From Gammaproteobacteria bacterium (lineage in GTDB: Bacteria; Pseudomonadota; Gammaproteobacteria; Chromatiales; Chromatiaceae), in the NCBI GenBank assembly GCA_024277555.1, contig JAJRUY010000028.1:1-36100 (forward strand): a stretch of 36,100 nt of DNA. Reading direction: 5' to 3'. Below the pieces are notes generated by a model. It was not told the DNA's origin, made no database searches, and was given only the letters and a program-made list of their open reading frames with translations. The stretch's first letter is position 1, and each line of letters opens with the position of its first letter. Position numbers and translations under genes: made by a program. Shown piece by piece: positions 31,834-36,100 of the stretch.

Positions 31834-31905
31834 TATTTTTGGAATGCATGTTTAAGCGGCTCCCCGGCAGGAGCATACAGGCAGATTATTCAGGAGATTG
31901 GTGAA

Positions 31906-33114
31906 ATGTTTGAATTAGTGGATGTAGACAGTCAGAACGCGGTGATCAAGGTTATAGGCATTGGCGGGGGCGGCGGAAACGCAGTTACCCACATGTTGCG
32001 TGCCAATATAGAAGGTGTAGATTTTATCTGCGCCAATACCGATGCCCAGGCCCTCAACAACTCGGAGGTGAATACCACCTTGCAGATTGGTTCGGGTCTG
32101 ACCAAGGGGTTGGGCGCTGGCGCCAACCCCCAGATCGGCCATCAGGCGGCTATGGAAGACAAGGACCGTATTGCCGAGGCCATCAAGGGCTCGGACATGA
32201 TCTTCATCACCGCCGGCATGGGTGGGGGAACCGGAACCGGTGCGGCGCCCGTGGTTGCCGAAGTGGCAAAGGAGCAGGGCATCCTGACTGTTGCCGTAGT
32301 CACCAAGCCCTTTCCCTTTGAAGGTGAAAAGCGCATGCGGGTGGCGGAGATGGGCATTGCGGAACTTGGCAAACACGTGGATTCCCTGATTACCATCCCG
32401 AATGAAAGGCTGCTGGCGGTGCTGGGCAAGAGTACCAGCCTGCTGGATGCCTTCAAGGCGGCCAACGATGTATTGCTGAATGCGGTGCAGGGCATTGCTG
32501 AACTGATCACCCGTCCTGGCCTGATCAACGTGGATTTTGCTGATGTGCGCACAGTGATGGGTGAAATGGGCATGGCGATGATGGGTTCCGGCAGCGCCTC
32601 CGGGGAAGAGCGTGCGCGCAAGGCGGCGGAAGCCGCAGTCAACTGTCCCCTGCTGGATGATTTCCACCTCACCGGCGCCAAGGGCGTGTTGGTGAATATC
32701 ACCGCCGGGCTGGATCTGGGTATTGGCGAGTTCGATGAAGTGGGTACCACAGTCAAGGAGTTCGCCCGGGAAGATGCCACCGTTGTGGTAGGTACGGTGA
32801 TTGACCCGGAAATGCATGACGAGTTGCGGGTAACCGTGGTCGCCACCGGCCTTGGCGAGGAAGAAGATGTGGAGATCGCCCGGCCCGAGATGGAAGTGGT
32901 TCCGGCTCCAAAAGCGGTTATTCCTGAGGCGGATGTTCCCGGTCAGTATGACGAGCTGCCGGTGCAGCGGAATGCAGCGCGTTCCTACGAGAATCTGGAA
33001 GTTCCCACGGCCATTCGCCGCCGCCAGGAGCAAAAGGCAGCCGCCCAGCCCCTGGAAAAGCAGGACATGGATTATCTGGATATCCCGGCATTTCTGCGCC
33101 GTCAGGCGGATTGA
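31906..33114 (+). CDS. ftsZ: Cell division GTPase FtsZ
   Basis: FtsZ is the tubulin homologue that polymerises into the Z ring. The 402-residue protein has the GTP-binding signature GGGTGTG (106-112), the T7 synergy loop NVDFADVRTVM that completes the catalytic site of the next subunit, and a variable linker. The C-terminal peptide DYLDIPAFLRRQAD is nearly identical to the E. coli FtsA/ZipA-binding tail. AGGAGA 9 nt before the ATG gives a strong ribosome binding site, fitting the high FtsZ level needed relative to FtsA. Confidence 0.98.
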   Translation: MFELVDVDSQNAVIKVIGIGGGGGNAVTHMLRANIEGVDFICANTDAQALNNSEVNTTLQIGSGLTKGLGAGANPQIGHQAAMEDKDRIAEAIKGSDMIFITAGMGGGTGTGAAPVVAEVAKEQGILTVAVVTKPFPFEGEKRMRVAEMGIAELGKHVDSLITIPNERLLAVLGKSTSLLDAFKAANDVLLNAVQGIAELITRPGLINVDFADVRTVMGEMGMAMMGSGSASGEERARKAAEAAVNCPLLDDFHLTGAKGVLVNITAGLDLGIGEFDEVGTTVKEFAREDATVVVGTVIDPEMHDELRVTVVATGLGEEEDVEIARPEMEVVPAPKAVIPEADVPGQYDELPVQRNAARSYENLEVPTAIRRRQEQKAAAQPLEKQDMDYLDIPAFLRRQAD

Positions 33115-33140
33115 TCCGTGCTCCTTCGGGGAGTGGAAAT

Positions 33141-33169
33141 TTGCATTCGGGGCCGAAAAAGGGTAAATT
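33141..33169 (+). promoter_or_regulatory. Putative lpxC promoter
   Basis: TTGCAT (33141-33146) and TAAATT (33164-33169) are 17 bp apart in the 142-bp gap between ftsZ and lpxC. Matches are moderate. In E. coli lpxC also has its own promoter. The same gap contains GGGAAATCCC (33171-33180) and the palindrome CCCTAGGG (33200-33207), for which I have no explanation. No terminator for ftsZ is clear. Confidence 0.4.
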
Positions 33170-33256
33170 AGGGAAATCCCTGATTTGCCTCTAGATGTTC
33201 CCTAGGGGTGACTCTGTAATTTTTGGCATTTGGCCGCAGGCAAAGAGAAAACGCTG

Positions 33257-34171
33257 ATGATAAGGCAACGCACACTGAAAAATGTGATAAGGGCTACAGG
33301 AGTTGGCCTGCATACTGGCGAAAAGGTTTTCCTTACCCTGCGCCCAGCAGCTGTGGATACGGGTATTGTGTTCCGACGGGTCGATCTGCCCGAACCCATG
33401 GACATCCCCGCCACCGCCGAAAATGTGGGTAATACCCAGTTGTCCACTACCCTGGAAAAGGATGGTGTGGAAATTTCCACCGTGGAACATTTGCTGTCCG
33501 CCTTTGCCGGGCTGGGTATTGACAATGCCTATGTGGATGTCAGCGCTCCGGAAGTGCCGATCATGGACGGCAGTGCCGGTCCTTTTGTCTTCCTCATACA
33601 ATCTGCCGGGGTGGAAGAACAGAATGTCCTGAAAAAATTCATACGCATCAAGGATGTGGTAGAAGTCAAAGACGGTGACAAGTTTGCCCGCTTAGAACCG
33701 TTCGAAGGCTTCAAGGTCAGTTTCGGCATCGATTTTGACCATCCGGTGTTTACCGATGACACGCAGTTTTCCAGCATTGATTTCTCTTCCACCTCCTTTG
33801 TAAAGGAAGTCAGTCGCGCACGCACCTTCGGTTTTCTGCGTGAGATCGAGATGCTGCGTGAAAAAGACCTCGCCCTCGGCGGCAGCATGGACAACGCCAT
33901 TGTGGTGGATGACTATCGCGTCCTGAATGATGACGGCTTGCGTTACGATGATGAGTTCGTCAAACACAAGATTCTGGACGCCATTGGCGATCTGTATCTT
34001 TTGGGTCATAGCCTGATCGGTTCTTTCCGTGGCTACAAGTCTGGTCACGCGCTGAACAACAAGCTGCTGAACAAGTTGATTGCCACCCCGGAAGCCTGGG
34101 AAGAAGTGACGTTTGACGAGGAGGACGGCTTGGCGCCAATCTCCTATATTGCGCCAGTTCACGCTTCCTGA
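33257..34171 (+). CDS. lpxC: UDP-3-O-acyl-N-acetylglucosamine deacetylase LpxC
   Basis: LpxC catalyses the committed, zinc-dependent step of lipid A synthesis. The 304-residue protein (E. coli 305) starts MIRQRTLKNVIRATGVGLHTG. It has the zinc ligands H78 (in STVEH), H237 and D241 (in HKILDAIGD), and the catalytic His of KSGHALNNKLL. ATG 33257 aligns with the E. coli start; the frame is open nine codons further upstream without homology. The C-terminus (YIAPVHAS) is an LA-type tail region; in E. coli the tail is the FtsH degradation signal, and whether that applies here is unknown. Confidence 0.97.
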   Translation: MIRQRTLKNVIRATGVGLHTGEKVFLTLRPAAVDTGIVFRRVDLPEPMDIPATAENVGNTQLSTTLEKDGVEISTVEHLLSAFAGLGIDNAYVDVSAPEVPIMDGSAGPFVFLIQSAGVEEQNVLKKFIRIKDVVEVKDGDKFARLEPFEGFKVSFGIDFDHPVFTDDTQFSSIDFSSTSFVKEVSRARTFGFLREIEMLREKDLALGGSMDNAIVVDDYRVLNDDGLRYDDEFVKHKILDAIGDLYLLGHSLIGSFRGYKSGHALNNKLLNKLIATPEAWEEVTFDEEDGLAPISYIAPVHAS

Positions 34172-34193
34172 AACGAAATGCCGGTATATTCAG

Positions 34194-34218
34194 GGCAGCT
34201 CGAATAATTCGAGCTGCC
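34194..34218. terminator. Bidirectional hairpin terminator between lpxC and dciA
   Basis: GGCAGCTCGAA (34194-34204) and TTCGAGCTGCC (34208-34218) form a perfect 11-bp stem with a 3-nt loop, followed by TTTC. It sits between the convergent lpxC stop (34171) and dciA stop (34221). The T-run is short, so efficiency is uncertain. Confidence 0.75.
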
Positions 34219-34220
34219 TT

Positions 34221-34655
34221 TCAGTTATCTGGGGTTCCACTCAGTCGTTTCAGTGCCGCACGGATGGCCTGATCGTCAATGGAATCAGCCAGTTGCCTGA
34301 GCAGCGCAGCGGTTTTTTCCGGCAGGGAACCCAGGGGCTTCCTGTCTGGTCTAATGCTATCAGGTAAAAAGATACGGATATCCAGCTTGTTCAGGTTTGG
34401 CGCCTGTCGCCTGGCGGCCTGAAGGATCTGTGGGGCATGGAAGCGCAGGCGGGTACCCCAGACGGGGGAATCTGTATGCAGTACGAGTCGCGCACCGCTG
34501 ATACGGGCGTGGATACAATGTTGCTGCAGGGGCTTGGGCAGCAGCTGCCGGATTTGATCCAGCAGCGACTGCTGCTGTTGTAGCATGCGCGCCAGGTGCC
34601 CCAGTTGTTCACTATCGTTGACTACGTTCGATAATGTGCGTGGTTTTTTTGTCAT
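34221..34655 (-). CDS. dciA: DciA-like protein (DUF721), predicted DnaB helicase operator
   Basis: This 144-residue protein of the DUF721 family has a KH-like domain in the centre (about 45-105, including SPVWGTRLRFHAPQIL) and helical, basic ends. DciA loads the replicative helicase DnaB in the many bacteria that lack a phage-derived DnaC. In Pseudomonas the dciA gene also lies convergent to lpxC and beside an M23 peptidase gene and secA, as I remember it, which supports the assignment. The ATG at 34655 is 17 bp from the divergent peptidase start, so promoters must overlap the coding regions. Confidence 0.82.
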   Translation of the reverse strand: MTKKPRTLSNVVNDSEQLGHLARMLQQQQSLLDQIRQLLPKPLQQHCIHARISGARLVLHTDSPVWGTRLRFHAPQILQAARRQAPNLNKLDIRIFLPDSIRPDRKPLGSLPEKTAALLRQLADSIDDQAIRAALKRLSGTPDN

Positions 34656-34672
34656 AGCGGGTTGATTATACG

Positions 34673-35569
34673 ATGTCTTCCAGTCATGGGATCACGAATA
34701 ATGCTTCTGTCCGGCCAGTCAGGCATTTGCTGCTGGTAATTCTGCTGATTGGTACAGCGCTGCTGTGCGGATACTATTTCGGCAAAATGCAGGCCGTGCA
34801 GATCGCCGAAAACGAGACCATGCAGTCGGCTCTGCAGGTTATGGCGGAAGAAAGGCGCGAACTGGATGCCTTGCGCAGCAGCATGGAAGCCGAACTGGAT
34901 GCCCTGGCCCTGCGTATCGGCAGCTTGCGCGCCCATCTGTTGCGCCTGAATGCTTTGGGAGAGCGCCTAGTCAGTGTTGGCAACCTGGATTCCCATGAGT
35001 TTGATTTTGCATCCGATCCGGCGCAAGGCGGTGTGGATCAGATGGATGCCGAATCCGTGGGCATGGTGGAACTCGAAAGCGAGCTTGCGCGCCTTTCGGT
35101 GGCATTTGCGGATCGGGAGCACAAATTGGTTCTGCTGGAAGAGATGCTGTCCAAGCGCGATGTGCGGGAGCAGGTTATCCCTTCCGGGCGCCCCCTCAAG
35201 CATGGTTTTATCAGCTCTACCTTTGGTCGTCGCACCGACCCCTTCTCTGGAACAAAGAAGTACCACAAGGGTGTTGATTTTGTTGGCAAACGCGGCAGTG
35301 AAGTGCTGGCGGTGGCTGCCGGTGTGGTCACCCAGTCCGAGCGTAGCGGCGGTTACGGCAATATAGTGGAAATTCGTCATGCGGATGGATATGTCACCCG
35401 TTATGCACACAACCAGGAAAATCTGGTGAAAGAAGGTGATCGGGTGGAAAAAGGCGAACCCATCGCCATGCTGGGTTCAACAGGCCGCTCCAGCGGCCCT
35501 CATGTGCATTTTGAAGTGCGCCGCAATGGAAAGATCATCAATCCCGCCCGTTTCATCAAGGGTGGATAA
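34673..35569 (+). CDS. M23 (LytM-type) metallopeptidase, membrane-anchored
   Basis: The 298-residue protein has one N-terminal membrane helix (about 18-38), a periplasmic coiled coil (about 45-165, rich in Glu/Leu/Ala), and a C-terminal peptidase M23 domain. The zinc ligands are visible: the H198-x3-D202 pair in HKGVDF and the HxH motif H277-V-H279. It is thus probably an active DD-endopeptidase acting on peptidoglycan cross-links, unlike degenerate EnvC/NlpD-type activators. The first His of the family motif falls in HKGVD where H-x3-D is standard. The upstream ribosome binding site is weak. It occupies the place of secM in E. coli, between lpxC and secA. Confidence 0.9.
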   Translation: MSSSHGITNNASVRPVRHLLLVILLIGTALLCGYYFGKMQAVQIAENETMQSALQVMAEERRELDALRSSMEAELDALALRIGSLRAHLLRLNALGERLVSVGNLDSHEFDFASDPAQGGVDQMDAESVGMVELESELARLSVAFADREHKLVLLEEMLSKRDVREQVIPSGRPLKHGFISSTFGRRTDPFSGTKKYHKGVDFVGKRGSEVLAVAAGVVTQSERSGGYGNIVEIRHADGYVTRYAHNQENLVKEGDRVEKGEPIAMLGSTGRSSGPHVHFEVRRNGKIINPARFIKGG

Positions 35570-35711
35570 ATCCAATACCGCTCTCCCATATTCCTCAGTA
35601 AATACATCGCTTTTGCGGTATCATTTCCCCTTTGTTCCTGGCTGAAAACAACTGTGTTATTGCATGGTTTGCAGCTGTTATTGTTTTTGACCCTGAAAGG
35701 TCCCACGCTAC

Positions 35712-36100
35712 ATGTTCAATAAAATCGCAAAAAAAGTTTTTGGCAGCCGCAACGAGCGGGTGGTCAAACGCATGTTCAAGGAAGTTGAAAAGATCAATGC
35801 CCTGGAAGATTCTGTAAAAGATCTTTCCGATGAAGAACTCCGGGGCAAGACTGCGCAGTTCCGGCAGCGCCTGCAAGATGGCGAGTCGCTGGACAATCTC
35901 CTTCCGGAGGCGTTTGCGGTGGTGCGGGAGGCAAGCATACGGACGCTCGGCATGCGCCATTTCGATGTGCAGCTGATCGGCGGCATGGTACTGCACCAGG
36001 GAAAAATCGCGGAAATGCGCACCGGGGAAGGCAAGACCCTGGTGGCCACCCTGGCGGTGTACCTGAATGCCCTGGAGGGTAAAGGGGTGCATGTGGTGAC
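35712..36100 (+). CDS. secA: Preprotein translocase ATPase SecA (5' part, cut by window edge)
   Basis: The first 129 codons of SecA are present. SecA drives post-translational export of unfolded preproteins through SecYEG. The N-terminus (FNKIAKKVFGSRNERVVKRM) and the block LPEAFAVVREASIRTLGMRHFDVQLIGG are characteristic, here given as LPEAFAVVREAS then MRHFDVQLIGG. Walker A is MRTGEGKT (102-109) with K108 as in E. coli. The 142-bp leader contains a weak promoter-like pair (TTGTTC at 35632, TGTTAT at 35655, 17 bp spacer). It contains no SecM-like arrest peptide. A purine stretch (AAAGG) lies 12 nt before the ATG. Confidence 0.97.
   Translation, partial: MFNKIAKKVFGSRNERVVKRMFKEVEKINALEDSVKDLSDEELRGKTAQFRQRLQDGESLDNLLPEAFAVVREASIRTLGMRHFDVQLIGGMVLHQGKIAEMRTGEGKTLVATLAVYLNALEGKGVHVV

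Noticed and set aside
31859..31874. Hairpin in the ftsA-ftsZ spacer as a terminator or attenuator
   Set aside because: The stem is only 5 bp, has no T-run, and is followed by a strong ftsZ ribosome binding site; termination there would be counterproductive.
35570..35711. SecM-like arrest leader before secA
   Set aside because: No open frame with a signal sequence and a Pro-terminated arrest motif is present. The one short plus-strand frame here is a continuation from inside the peptidase gene.
1..36100. Mobile elements, CRISPR arrays, tRNA genes, prophage or defence systems
   Set aside because: I saw no transposase motifs, terminal repeats, regularly spaced repeats, tRNA cloverleaf or TTC-arm consensus, or phage genes. 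Apart from the orphan gene the region is ordinary conserved backbone.

Overview
The window is a piece of a gammaproteobacterial chromosome. It is dominated by a complete dcw (division and cell wall) cluster, mraZ to ftsZ, followed by lpxC and the start of secA. Gene order on both sides of the dcw cluster (lpoA-yraN-diaA on the left, rnpB before mraZ, lpxC-dciA-M23 peptidase-secA on the right) is, from memory, the same as in Pseudomonas. I therefore read most of it as vertically inherited backbone. A class I phosphoribulokinase (Calvin cycle) next to an NhaD-type antiporter suggests a chemolithoautotrophic, probably marine or haloalkaline, sulfur-oxidiser-like gammaproteobacterium. That organism guess is inference; no marker here names a genus.

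Layout. Positions 1-8742 are a mixed metabolic region: the 5' part of a DAO-type FAD oxidoreductase gene (-), a POT peptide transporter (+), a PlsC-type acyltransferase (-) whose 3' end overlaps the transporter, dxs (+), a bidirectional terminator, phosphoribulokinase (-), nhaD (-) and a DUF4139 protein (-). Positions 8801-13108 are a leftward block read lpoA, yraN, diaA, then a GlcD/Dld-type FAD oxidase. rsmI (13148-14005) diverges from it. Between rsmI and the RNase P RNA gene (14903-15260) lies a cysteine-containing secreted orphan (14048-14686, -). It is preceded by a perfect CRP-type palindrome at a spacing suited to class I activation.

The dcw operon starts at a strong sigma70-like promoter (15416-15444). 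10-bp-spaced TGGGG repeats of the kind bound by MraZ follow it. The order is mraZ, rsmH, ftsL, ftsI, murE, murF, mraY, murD, ftsW, murG, murC, an unrecognised 56-codon ORF, murB, ddl, ftsQ, ftsA, ftsZ. From mraZ to ftsA every junction overlaps or abuts (ATGA, GTGA, TGATG). The 153-nt gap that would otherwise separate murC and murB is filled by the 56-codon ORF, which keeps the chain of translational coupling unbroken. lpxC, dciA (opposite strand), an M23 peptidase and the 5' end of secA complete the window.

Functionally, the cluster makes the peptidoglycan precursor (MurB-F, Ddl, MraY, MurG) and assembles the divisome (FtsL, FtsI, FtsW, FtsQ, FtsA, FtsZ). LpoA, the M23 peptidase, LpxC and SecA connect it to envelope growth. 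I found no CRISPR array, insertion sequence, prophage or tRNA. No intergenic stretch exceeds about 230 bases. The observations most worth checking are the 56-codon ORF, the CRP-linked orphan, and the overlap of the MraZ-type operator with the mraZ ribosome binding site.
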